DNA from: Symbiodinium kawagutii
Lineage: Eukaryota; Sar; Dinophyceae; Suessiales; Symbiodiniaceae
Assembly: GCA_009767595.1 (NCBI GenBank)
Contig: VSDK01021698.1
Coordinates: 69,501-133,500 of the forward strand
Length of the DNA: 64,000 nucleotides
Direction of reading: 5' to 3'
This document shows, in pieces, positions 23,704-33,939 of this stretch. Position 1 is the stretch's first letter, and every line of letters starts with the position of its first letter. Position numbers and translations under genes: made by a program. The notes under the pieces are model-generated. The model searched no databases. It was not told where the DNA came from and worked only from the letters and a program-made list of their open reading frames with translations.

Positions 23704-23886
23704 ACATTTTGATATATTTGTTGGGTCATTGATGGCATTAAGCCATACATTTACCTACATTTGGGTCATGTTCTACGTACATGTTAGCAGACATATACCA
23801 TACATCGAGTATTTGGCCACCACGTTCACAACGAGCTGAGCTTGGCCGGTTGGCACTGCACAACGCAAGGCTGGAAGGTTCGGCAC

Positions 23887-23931
23887 CTGCTTTGCCTTGT
23901 AGTATTGGTCAAGTAGTTCTTGCACCAAGTC
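23887..23931 (-). CDS. Exon candidate in a phase-0 chain
   Basis: Fifteen codons (DLVQELLDQYYKAKQ) between a CAG|G acceptor and a CAG|GTGCC donor, phase 0 at both ends. It follows on from the candidate at 24508-24425 in the same phase. Confidence 0.5.
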
Positions 23932-24424
23932 CTGTAGCAAGCGGCATCTTATGCGAAGCAGTTGCAAGACATGCAATAGGAGATCCAGCAACTTACAGCG
24001 GTTACATCATTCTTACTATGAGTCAGTGTTTAGAAAAACATTGTAGTGAATGAGTAGACAATGACTCTAATTAAAATGTGTCTGTACATATTACATATAA
24101 ATAATAAAGCCAATAACAGCTACTTGAACATGCTTAGTAATGGTTTTCGATGGTATAAGAACAATTATTATCGTGAACATATCAGGGTTACATGAGCGGG
24201 TTTACAAATGAGCAGAATTCCATCTCGACCATACCTGGTGGCTGATTGTGCCCTGCAGTTCTATTAAGCATACAGTGATGGCGCGACGATGGGCCGTGAT
24301 GAACTGCTGCTTCTCATGACACTTTTCCTTGGATGCTTGGGTCGTGAATTGCCACCGACGATCAAGCATCCCAGTGGTGCTCATATTATCCATCATGAAG
24401 CCCAGTGGAAAATCCTGTTCTTAC

Positions 24425-24508
24425 CATCAGCTTCAGAGCCAAAAACGTGCGGTTCCCGAAGCTACCGTGCCTTGTCTTCGGGACTGGGGCAGAGGTCATA
24501 GTTGCGAC
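24425..24508 (-). CDS. Exon candidate with consensus GTAAGA donor
   Basis: Twenty-eight codons, phase 0 to 0, from a TTTGAG|G acceptor to a GTAAGA donor, the best donor match in this stretch. It reads VATMTSAPVPKTRHGSFGNR and continues TFLALKLM. It joins in frame with 25129-25091 upstream and 23931-23887 downstream. Family unknown. Confidence 0.58.
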
Positions 24509-25090
24509 CTCAAACAAGGATGATCTCTTGGGACCTGTGCTCAACTGGCACCCCAACTTCACCATGAACAAATACGATCTGAAGGAAACAACAAGCTGGC
24601 GCCTTCAAATATCAACCCCCCTGGACCCGAAAAATTGTTTGTTCGAGACACTGTCAACCATATTTGGAAAGGTTTGTTGGTCCTGGGTTCTTGTTGAGTG
24701 CTATGTGAGAATCATTCGCCATCACTGCTGAGCACAAAACATTTTACGCTCAACAATGGAGCTGGTTGCAGCCATTAGAGTGAACCTCCAAGACAAACAA
24801 TCAACCGACAGCTTTCTTGCTTGTATGCAACAACCATACAACAACCTTGATCAATCATGATTATTTAGTGCATCCAATAAGGTTGCAGCATCAACCATCA
24901 TATGAGGTTGTTGGGAAAAAGACATCCTTGACCATTGATGGCTACTTGATAGTCATGGTTATTCATGATAGTGGTCATACCCATTACTACCAAGCAGGGA
25001 GGCCGAAGGGTCAGCAGGACATGGCATGCCGCTCACCAAATGCAAAGCTTCCGACGCCCGATGAGTTGATAACGGTTGCCCTTGGACAAC

Positions 25091-25129
25091 CTCATAGAGG
25101 TTCTCCGCTACCATTTGCCACACCATAGC
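25091..25129 (-). CDS. Short exon candidate in a phase-0 chain
   Basis: Thirteen codons (AMVWQMVAENLYE) between GAG|G and GAG|GTTG, phase 0 at both ends. Amphipathic helix-like. Belongs with the neighbouring candidates at 25822 and 24508. Confidence 0.48.
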
Positions 25130-25603
25130 CTCATCAATCACAACGGTTGATTCAACCAATCACACATCAAAATGAGCAGGAAAGGGAAACTGCTACAAAT
25201 GATAGATTGTTGCCACTCACCTGGATATGTTCCTGGTTCACCAAATCCTATGATTGATGGATTGTTTGTTGCCCAGCCTACGGCTGGGGGGGGGTAACCC
25301 TGAGAGTAGAAACCACATCCCCGGTATTGGATAGCAAGGCAGAACTTCACTACGAAGTGCACATACATGACATGTTTTCTTGGCAACACACATGTTTTTT
25401 TGACCCTGGGGTAAGCCACCAGAAGTGGTTGCATCAACTTCTTTATCTTCGACTTGCCGCCAACTCTCGTTAGTCAATGGTTTTGTAAGACTTTTTGGTA
25501 GCAAAAGTCGATGCCTTTTGCAACTCGGGTGACTACAAGTCGTTGTAGATATAGCTTGATATGGCTACAGTTCGGTGGATTATTCACCAACTTCTAAGTT
25601 ATT

Positions 25604-25718
25604 TGTTTCCAAAGATAGGTGTACCCCCAAATCATGCAACATGAATCCATTCTAGATTTATAGCAATAATTGGCAAATAAACCAACCTTTTGGGAGGTCC
25701 CCTACTTTGAGAAACCCC
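25604..25718. mobile_element. Family A element (A4)
   Basis: Degraded left end (TTTCCAAAGATAGG); well-kept right end (GGTCCCCTACTTTGAGAAACC). Lies on the donor side of exon candidate 25822-25763. Confidence 0.6.
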
Positions 25719-25762
25719 CAAGTGGGGGGTCCATAACTTGCAGGGTCAGGTTCACCCTTGAC

Positions 25763-25822
25763 TTCCGCCGCCGCTGCCCCCGCTTTTTGTTGAAGCCGGC
25801 TGTACATGGCAATACTCTCCAG
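25763..25822 (-). CDS. Helical exon candidate flanked by two family A elements
   Basis: Twenty codons in phase 0 (LESIAMYSRLQQKAGAAAAE) between a TAG|C acceptor and a GT donor (GTCAAG). The acceptor lacks the usual AG|G. A family A element lies on each side (25604-25718 and 25885-25982). It could be the first exon of the next gene, or could be spliced to the AsaB-like gene by the GAG|GTATCT donor near its stop. Confidence 0.48.
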
Positions 25823-25884
25823 CTAGGAGCAACTTGGCATGATGACGATCTCCGACCAATGATGGACAGGACTCAACCATTTTA

Positions 25885-25982
25885 GTGGTTTCTCATAATA
25901 GGGAACCCTAAAAATAGTTGGTTTATGAGAAATAGTAATTGTAAAAAGTGATGATTTGGAGGTCCCCTATTTTAAGTCTCAC
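25885..25982. mobile_element. Family A element (A5)
   Basis: GTGGTTTCTCATAATAGGG to GGTCCCCTATTTTAAG, on the acceptor side of exon candidate 25822-25763. Confidence 0.6.
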
Positions 25983-26451
25983 AGAAGAATAAGCATGAAA
26001 GCTGAAGTGCTACACTGAACTTTAACCAACTTGGCCACATGCAATGCATAAAATGTCCAATGTAGATCAAATCTGTCGAACAACAAACACTTGATGGGCA
26101 TACAAGGAGACTAGACTCAAAATTATACAGGATTGAAGAGTATGATGATACTTGTTTTGTTCAACCTTGGTTCTGCACCATTACGTCAAACAATTCATGT
26201 CAACCAACCATATAATCAAGTGGTTGAAAGCAGCACACTGTACGCCAGTGATGCTGTTGTTACCGGCAGCAGGTGTTCTCTCCTGTCTGTTTCTCCCTAG
26301 ACTTCAGGAGCGTCTGCATCTGAATGATCGCATCATTACTGCAATGGCACTGAAAATACACAATCTAAACCAAACATTTCACCATCCAAAAAACATGAAA
26401 ACACTGTTTTCCCATCTGTCATCATGCTTGCGTATGCTTCCTGCTGGATGA

Positions 26452-27688
26452 TCATCCAGATACCTCGTCCACATTCTTCATCCACACGCCAACACGATAC
26501 TCGCTGCTGCACCGCGGCTCTTCGTGACTCGAGGCGTTGGGATGGTGGAAGGCACTATGGAAGACAGTCCGCAGCCGCTGATAGGGAGCGGTCACTGTCC
26601 GGTCCCAATGGAACTGACGAAACACCAGGACCTGATGGCTATGGGTCAACATCAATGAGCCAACTAATGGGGAAGAACCACCACCAATAATAGGCAAAAC
26701 AATGGTCAATGATGGGGGAACCAGGGGTACAGGGTTTTGACCCACAGCCTGATGGGAAAGGGAGCAGTCCTGATAAAACACCAGGGTTTAGGGTCATGGG
26801 ATCGATCACACCTGATGATTTTTTTCTGAAGAAACGAAATCCAAACCCAAACCTTCAAGTCTTATCCAAAATGCTTGCGTGCAAAAGATGGCCGGCATCC
26901 CAAGTCGATGGATTCTCTAGTAAACAGCATCTAAGCTGCATATTCCCAATAGTTGTCCACTCGGACTCATAAATTTTCACCTGCGACAGACATCGCCAGA
27001 TGGCATTTTTTCGCCACACGCGCCTCATCTTTGGTCATGTCAGGATAGTAGTACCACTTTTGATCTGAGCTGAACTTCATCTGCATACTCCGCATGCCCC
27101 CTTTGGCAAAGCCCATGATTTGTTGTGGGATTACCATGTCCATCTTCACCGAGTTGGGGTCGCAGAGTGCCAAAGGCGTGTCCTTCACAGGGCCCTCCAT
27201 GGGAAGAATTGGGCGCCACAGGTTGATGATGGAATAGCCTGGCCAGCGAACAGGAAGGAAGGGTTCCAGCTCATCTTTCCCCCATTCTTCACCGGATAAT
27301 ACGTCGAGCCTTAAACAAAAACCCTTTGAATTCCCCACATTTCGCACATTTCCCCAACTGTTTTGTTCAATCTCACGAAGAGGTCCAGCTACAGTCCCCA
27401 CCCCAGGTTATCGTTCCCCTGAAGAAAAGCCCACCTTTGAGGCAAATCTGCGGGGGACATCAACTGGGTCATGCCTCTGGGCGCATGCAGGGTCCACCTG
27501 GTAGCCGTCCCACTGGAGTTCAGCGGAGCGGACCTGGCCTCCAGCAGTCTTCAATCTGCTCATCCAATCCTCGAAGGTGGCCTCTGCGGAGATATAGGAC
27601 GTAGCCATGTCTTCGGGATAAAGTCCGAAATCTTGGTGTACTCCTGTTCTGCGCAAAGGCACATGGATGATCATTGATCATTGATCAT

Positions 27689-27740
<52 letters not shown>

Positions 27741-30700
27741 CATGGCCGGGATGGTACCCGCGAGCTATGATGCTTTGTTTCTTATTTCACAGGAAAGCAT
27801 CGTGTGGTTCAGACATCCAAGATCCTGAGGTAAAACCAGTGATGGCAAATGACGGATCTAGAACCTGGCAAGTGGACTTCATGATCCAAGCACATGTTTT
27901 GACCCTCCTGGAAAATTCCGTGGCAACGAAACACCAACCTTGTGAAACATTGTCAGTAGGCATATCGTCTGAACACAAAAAACAACAGGTTGTCAATTTC
28001 TCTGCCATTCTGAGGTTCACTATGGGTTTAAGATGAATCATTCATCGCCGTAAGTTCTCCTTGTTACCAAACAACAGCATGCAGAAATAAACTGTTGATC
28101 TTCCATGGTCCAATCGACGGGATCCACGAGTCACGACGCCTGCAGTGGGCGCTCCTAAGCCGTAGCGGGGATTGGGTCCCTTGGGTCCACGTCGCAGGGC
28201 TCGATTGGGCAGAAACACCGAGTCCATTCCAGGGATCAAATCGCGAAGCAGGGGCTCAACCTGGAGACACTCCAGGGGAAGGGCGGCCATGGCCACCAGC
28301 CGTGGGAAGGGGAGAGATAGGCCCTTCCCATGGTGCCTTGTTATTAGCGATACCTTGTCCCCTAGCTGACTATCATGGAGCAAGGTCAATATAAATCGTT
28401 GATGACAGCGAAAGAGCAAATAAATCACCCGTTCTCAGCGCAATCAATCGTCACTACCAGCAATATCAATATCAACAAGGGCATATCAGTGTCTCGCCAC
28501 TACAACAAACCACTTCCATCCTTCATACCAACCATTCACCATGACATGAACGACTCATTGACCTTCTTGAGTGAAAAATAAATCAATTTGCAGGATTAGC
28601 CATGATTAACCATGAGTCAACTCATTCCATTCTCCAAGTTTATCCTTTGTGAGCCGCTCTAGCCCCATGTTCAGAATAACTTTCAGCAAAGGTATGTGGT
28701 CCTTTTGCCAAGGTGGGCTGCTCCCGCGGGTTGGTTGGTTAGTTGAACTTTTGAAACAAAAATGGGGCATGAAATGGGGATCGTACAATAGAACAATAGA
28801 GATTATTAGTCATGGATTGTCGTGGTCCATGGTCATTCTGATCCCTAGGAAAGAGTAAGATGAACGTTTCCCCATTGATGACAAATAGCTATCCCAGTCA
28901 TCCGAAACCAGCAACCAAAGGATTGTTTACTATATCTTCTTACCATATCCTACCAACAAATGCATGGGGGTGTTAAAAATTGGGAGCCCAAAAATGGTTG
29001 GTTTATTACTATATGCATGATCAATCGATAATTTGGGGGTTCCTCTATGACTTGAGAACCACCTAATATGGAAGTTATTGATAGTTACTCATAGTAATGG
29101 GGGGACCCCGAAATCATCCCTTTATCATTGATTCAAATCAAAAGCCAACCATGACTTTTGGGTCCCCTATGACTTGAGAAACCACCATGGAAGTCATTGA
29201 TAGTTATTCATGGCAAAAAGCCAGCCAACCATACCTTCTTATGAAACTTACGAATATGGGTGTGGGTCCGGGTCAAAACCCCGTACCCCTGGTTCCCCGA
29301 TCATTCACCATTGTTTTCCCTATTATTGGTTGGTTAATGTTGACCCATAGCCAAATCTCCCATCCTAAAATCTTCAGAGATCTCCATGAAAGCTTAGCGC
29401 CTGGCCCCTTCAAGGAGCCTGTAACAGCAACCACCGGCTGCGCCGCGGCCCAACCTCCTTGGCATAGATGGCACGTACCGCGGTGTCGCTCTGAGAGTTG
29501 TAGTCCCTGAGATTTTCTTCGGGTCCCGGACAGCTGGTGGATGCCAACCAATCCTGGGTAGGCTGCCGCTGCTGGAGATGTTGATTGGGCTTCAGTTTAT
29601 GTTTGATGAATTGTTGGATATCCATGTCTTTTTCATTTTTTCTATGTCTTTTCCTGTAAATATATTGATATACCGTGTCTCAGTAAAACTGACCATCTGG
29701 GGCTGCTATGAATCTCTTATGATGATCTATGATGTTCTTTCAATTCACTTGGTACCAAGGGACGCACAACACAGCTTTCACCTACGAGAAGTCAAAAACT
29801 TGGACCATGGTACTCTTAAGCCACGGTGCCTCTGCAGTCATGCGGGTCTGGTGTTGCAAGAGCACAAAGCCATACTTCTCGAAGAACTCGGCGGTGCTGA
29901 GACCCTCTGCTTCTTGTTTTCGACGTGCATCTTCCAACTTCACCTGTGTAGGCTCCTTTCTTCACTGATGTCAAAGTGGGTGATACTGATTATATCTGAT
30001 GATCTATTCTGGTTGCTTCTCCCAAGATCATCCAAGATCTGTCATTCATTGGTAAGTCACGGATGGAAATGGCTGGTTTATACACTAGTAGTATCTGCAG
30101 TTTCAAGACCTTGCTGATATAGTCAGTTGCATTCTTCGGTGGCCAGTTTCACCAAAACCCACGCTGACATTATGTTGTTGACCTCTTAGAAATCTGGTCG
30201 CAAGGCCCCTGAAATACCTGAGTCTATTAATACCATCCTGGGAGTTTCTTGATAATTATATCTATATACCTATTTCTGTCAAGTTTAGAGCTGGAATCAA
30301 GCGTGCCATGTAAGTAAGAACATGAGCAACATTAGGTGTTTTGATTGCAACATGTGGGCCAAGGTAGGTATATGTACCATACATGACCAAAATATTAACA
30401 AATTAACATCACATGAGTCATGGTTGATGATGGGGAATGGGGCCGCATACCCAGCTCTGCCTTTATAAAGTTGGGTGAGTTTGGCAACGGGTCATGGACG
30501 AACCTGCTCCCCTCAGTACTCAAACATAGCTTGCAGGAAAAATACCATTCCCAAAAGCTATAGAACATCTAGAAATGGTGAATTATTCATTGCTATGTTG
30601 GATTGCCAAAGGGTACCATAGCAAATCTTCAAAGTACTGTTATTTCTTCCATGCAGGTTCATAAATTGAGAACCTCTGCAATCCCAGGTTACCAATGACC

Positions 30701-32836
30701 ATCAGGATGATGATTCGGGAATCGCCATTGCTGCAATGACTATTACTGCTCTTCACTGACTATTACTGCTTGGGGGACCATTCAAATGATACAGGTAAAT
30801 TTTCCATTGCATGGTTCTTAAAATAAGGACCCACAGAGTCATCACAAAACTCAGTCAATTGGGCATCATTAACAAGCAACTTAGAGGCATGGGAAAAAAA
30901 GAATCTGGATGCAACAAGCTGTTGGGCGCAAGTGTCCGAGAACGTACCGGTAGGATAGCTTTTGCCAAAATCAACATATGATGGTTTCTAAAAATAGGGG
31001 ACCCCCTGAATCTTCCAATAGTAGTCATTATTGGTAATAAACCATCTATTTTGGGGGTCCCCTATTTTGAGAAACAACCATATGATAGTTCCAGGAAACT
31101 ACAACCATAAGTCATCATTCTTAACAATCAATGGTCAACCAACAATATCGCTAGCATCAAAGGCCTTCAAAATCGGCGCACATTCCACAAGCGCTACCAT
31201 CCAACACCTCATAAACCACCCATCCCAAGCAACTGCGCCCTGCTGAACAACCAACGGGGCGACCAAGGTCAAAACAAGCGCCTCTTTGACGGTTTGCTTT
31301 GCGAAGTTCTGGAAGGTCGCGCGACAGTTTTTGGAGCAAGGCGGCAGGCAGAAATATTTCAAGCAACCCCAGCAGCCACCTGCGCTGGCGATTTTCAGAC
31401 TTTAAAGAGGTGGTGTTTTGGGGGGAGGTCTGCTCAATTCAACATCCCCAACACAAATAGTTTTGGATCCAGCTATACGCCACATGATTGGGGTGTTTAT
31501 CACAAACTGTTTATAGTTAATTAAGCTGTATGTAGAGCTGGATCCATCAAGAATCATCATTAACCGTTATTGTTGGTTGGTATCTCTATTATTGTTGGCC
31601 AAGTTCACTCCGTAAAACTGTTAGAAATCGCACCAGCTAATTTAGGTCAATCAAACGACTGCTGTGGCTGGTGCCACGGGACCCACTACCATCATTGATA
31701 ATCATTAACCATAGTTAACCAGCAATCACCATCATCCTCCATGATATCAATGATATGCCTTGTAAATTGTTGGTTATCGCCCCCTATCATTGACCATCAT
31801 CATCGATATCATGATTGACCGCTGTAAACTACTGTCAACTACCATCATCAATTATCTGCTCTACTGTTGTTGATCATTTCACATCTACTTAGCCATCATC
31901 AACCATCACTAGACCATCATGAACCTCTGACCATGATAAAACCATGATAAAACCATGATCAAACCATGATCAAACCATGATAAAACAATGATAAATCCAT
32001 GATAAAACCATGATGAAATCATGATCAAACCATGATCAAACCATGATCAAACAATCGCAAAAGAATCATGTTCCTTTTATTGTGAAGCTCCTTGGCTCCC
32101 CTTTCAAAAGGGCTATCAGGATACCCCTGGCTCCACATCGCTCCCTCGAGCTGCATCTCTGTCTATCTATTGATAGCCTTGACAATAGCACAAACATCAG
32201 CTTTCCAATGATCAAGAATCTGATTTGCCGACATGATAAGATGTTAACCATTCCTAATATGTCCTAAGTATTAATTCATCAATCAGATTATATTGATATT
32301 TTCCACACCTACAATGGTCACAAACATTGTTACACCCTACTATTCTTCACCATCGTTGGCAGCTATCATGTTGCTGGTAACTTGATTGTCGACCATCATG
32401 AACATGGCAACAGCACCGGAAAAAAATAAAAAACAACACATGGATATCTACTCTGTTGCCATATGTTTTGGAATATTTACATCCGACCAGCATCTGTAGC
32501 CAGAGCCATGCGTTTTGGATTGCTATTGCTATGCATTTTTGGGACTAGACTTTCATACATACTATTCATCTTAGGAGAGTCATGGCTTATTGCCATTGCC
32601 ATGATATGAACCAACATGTGAGGTCAGTGATCCTACTAAACAAATCCTTTCCACAAGCTGCTTTCTTCAACTACCCTGCCGTGGCAATTCAGTACCTCCC
32701 AACCTTCCTCAGAGCAAGCCACCCTCCCAACCGCACCTACGAAGACTGAGAAATCATAGAAAGGAGCTGGCTCGTTAGGCCCAAGATGCAGATCTTCCTT
32801 GAAAAAACCCTTCAGAGTGGTCGTCACCGTCGCCAT
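26452..32836 (-). CDS. AsaB/CmcJ/NvfI-family hydroxylase/desaturase-like protein, 7 exons, 318 aa
   Basis: Family members are oxidases of fungal and bacterial secondary metabolism, thought to use Fe(II) and 2-oxoglutarate. Exons: 32836-32741 (ATG, context GCCGCCATGG), 29943-29830, 29553-29455, 28260-28161, 27643-27562, 27309-27024, 26631-26452 (stop TGA). Phases agree at all joins. Family marks seen: KLEDARRK with EKYGFVLLQH (N-terminal 'DaR...GF' block); IYAKEVEPLL; the HxD pair in RYGVHQDFG; IINLWRPI followed by GPVKDTPLALCD; KWYYYPDMTKDEVLVF; VFHSAFHHP with the distal His; and EPRCSSEYR with the Arg expected to bind the co-substrate. The ordinary family length is about 280-330. Donors are GT, GC, GT, GC, GA, GC. 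The GA donor after exon 5 is the weakest junction, chosen because exon 6 must be entered in phase 2. No targeting signal is evident. The TGA could be bypassed by a GT donor 12 bases before the exon's end, joining exons near 25.8 kb. Confidence 0.87.
26635..26751 (-). mobile_element. Family B element (B4), reversed, touching a splice acceptor
   Basis: Read on the minus strand it ends TTGACCCATAGCC, and the AG of the AsaB-like exon 7 acceptor follows at once (ATCAG|GTCC). TGAT flanks both ends as a likely 4-bp duplication. It therefore supplies the final stretch of a 392-bp intron. Confidence 0.8.
27667..27741. repeat. TGATCAT repeats then (ATG)n
   Basis: Three ATTGATC units run into about seventeen ATG units, in AsaB-like intron 4. 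Confidence 0.92.
28967..29062. mobile_element. Family A element (A6)
   Basis: Interior CCCAAAAATGGTTGGTTTATT and right end TATGACTTGAGAACCACC match the family; left end degraded. In AsaB-like intron 3. Confidence 0.6.
29092..29187. mobile_element. Family A element (A7)
   Basis: GGGGGGACCCCGAAATCATCC to GGTCCCCTATGACTTGAG, 30 bp from A6. Its interior runs the opposite way from A6. Confidence 0.6.
29258..29352 (+). mobile_element. Family B element (B5)
   Basis: GGGTGTGGGTCCGGGTCAAA to TTGACCCATAGCC. Ends about 100 bp from the donor of AsaB-like exon 3. Confidence 0.7.
29960..30960. other. AsaB-like intron 1, right of exon 2
   Basis: No exon recognised. A plus-strand open frame of 179 codons overlaps exon 2 on the other strand and is not judged real. 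AT-rich, with scattered CCATCA motifs. Confidence 0.5.
30983..31079. mobile_element. Family A element (A8) with 7-bp flanking duplication
   Basis: GGTTTCTAAAAATAGGGGAC to CCCTATTTTGAGAAACAACC. ATATGAT stands at 30976-30982 and again at 31080-31086, the clearest insertion mark in the family. In AsaB-like intron 1. Confidence 0.8.
31157..31366. CDS. GC-rich coding-like block inside intron 1 of the AsaB-like gene
   Basis: Open on both strands. The minus strand reads FAKQTVKEALVLTLVAPLVV and the plus strand CEVLEGRATVFGARRQAE. The AsaB-like exons on either side join in phase without it, so it is an alternative exon, a nested gene part or an old coding remnant. Confidence 0.25.
31680..31928. repeat. 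Degenerate CCATCATNAACC array
   Basis: Irregular CCATCAT, CATCATCAA and AACCATCA units in AsaB-like intron 1. Confidence 0.6.
31929..32056. repeat. 11-bp tandem array (ACCATGATAAA)
   Basis: About eleven units alternating AACCATGATAA and AACCATGATCA. Same period as the array at 10011-10099, but a different sequence. Confidence 0.85.
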
Positions 32837-33059
32837 GGCGGCAGTGAGGGCTTCCAGTGGTACGATGATACGCTCCAGCAGTACTCAACGGTTGGTCTAT
32901 TCCTGGCTCATGTTGTTCTCAAACGACAAATCGTGGGGCCGGGTTCATTGTCATTTGTAGCTGCGAAGCTACGTGGGCCATAATGGATATTTATCACCGT
33001 CCCATGGGGAATCACCATCCCGGGCAACTACTCAGAATCTGCCAAAAGCTCAGTGCCCT

Positions 33060-33182
33060 CCCGTCACATGCGAGCTCAGCTATGCTCAGACCAGTCGTCA
33101 CGAAGCCCGGATCATGTGACACGTCAATGGATCCCGGTGATGCACGGTCAATAAATGGCTGCAGCTGCCCCCATGCCATGTC
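33060..33182 (-). CDS. Exon candidate of an unidentified gene
   Basis: Begins after CTCAAG|G in phase 0 and reads DMAWGQLQPFIDRASPGSID, then VSHDPGFVTTG. It fits in phase after 33389-33329. The donor is not fixed (GT, GC and GA options lie between 33085 and 33060). It is close to the 5' end of the AsaB-like gene, so it should be one of the last exons of the upstream gene. Confidence 0.45.
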
Positions 33183-33328
33183 CTTGAGTCTGCTGTTCTC
33201 CAAGCGACTTGGATTACTTGGATCTTTGACTTGGACTTGGCTGTAGACTGGTTGGTATGGTTGGGTGATGATTAGACATGGTGAAGGGAAGCAAACATCA
33301 CCCGCAACAGGGCCACAGCGACCATGAC

Positions 33329-33389
33329 CTGCAAGAGTCCCCTCGTTGCAGTTTCCGCCTGGAGCCCCTGGTACAAATCGTCGATGCCC
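33329..33389 (-). CDS. Exon candidate of an unidentified gene
   Basis: A 61-nt block from CCAG|G to CAG|GTCATG. It enters in phase 2 and leaves in phase 0, reading GIDDLYQGLQAETATRGLLQ. Leaves in the phase needed by 33182. Confidence 0.48.
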
Positions 33390-33699
33390 CTGGCAATAGA
33401 ACATCACTAGAATTATCCTGCTACCCAGGGTGGATGTTCCTAAGCATCTGGATTTCTATCAGAGGCTCATTGCCCTTTCTGTGGATGCTTTTGACAACTG
33501 AGACCACCTGTATATCTTTCAGAGATGGAGGAGAATCATGGAGAATCAAAGTACTCTGCCTCCAGCATACCACCGTAATGACATAGATAGGCGTGCCCAG
33601 AAATGGTGCACTTCAAACAATAGTGGCTTCTCTGTTCAAACTCTATCATGTTTGGACCCAGGACAGAGCCACCATCCGTCACGGTATGAAAGCACCCAA

Positions 33700-33935
33700 A
33701 TGCCGTGGTCAAAATCCTGCTCTTCCCTCAGCTGCTGGCAGTCTACATCCCTGGTGCTCTGCCTGGGTTCCTGCTGTGTCCACCGAGGTCCATGCATACA
33801 TTGCCTGCCATGGAGTTCCCAAGAAACTCCACGCGAACCTCATCGCAGCGCGGCGAAGATGGAAGCGGCTGGGAACCGTGTCTCGTCTCAAGGGTCGTGT
33901 GTTGGTTGAAGCAGCGAATCATTGGCTGTGAAGCC
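33700..33935 (-). CDS. GC-rich block with one or two exon candidates
   Basis: After GATGAG|G one minus frame reads VRVEFLGNSMAGNVCMDLGG. Nearer 33750 another reads DVDCQQLREEQDFDH after an AG|G acceptor. The pl strand is also open (KKLHANLIAARRRWKRLG). Real exons are likely here, but boundaries and strand are not settled. Confidence 0.3.
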
Positions 33936-33939
33936 ACCT

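Noticed and set aside
29578-30117. A 179-codon plus-strand frame, the longest on that strand
   Set aside because: It overlaps AsaB-like exon 2 on the minus strand, which has family motifs and matching phases; the frame is a shadow with an AT-rich tail.
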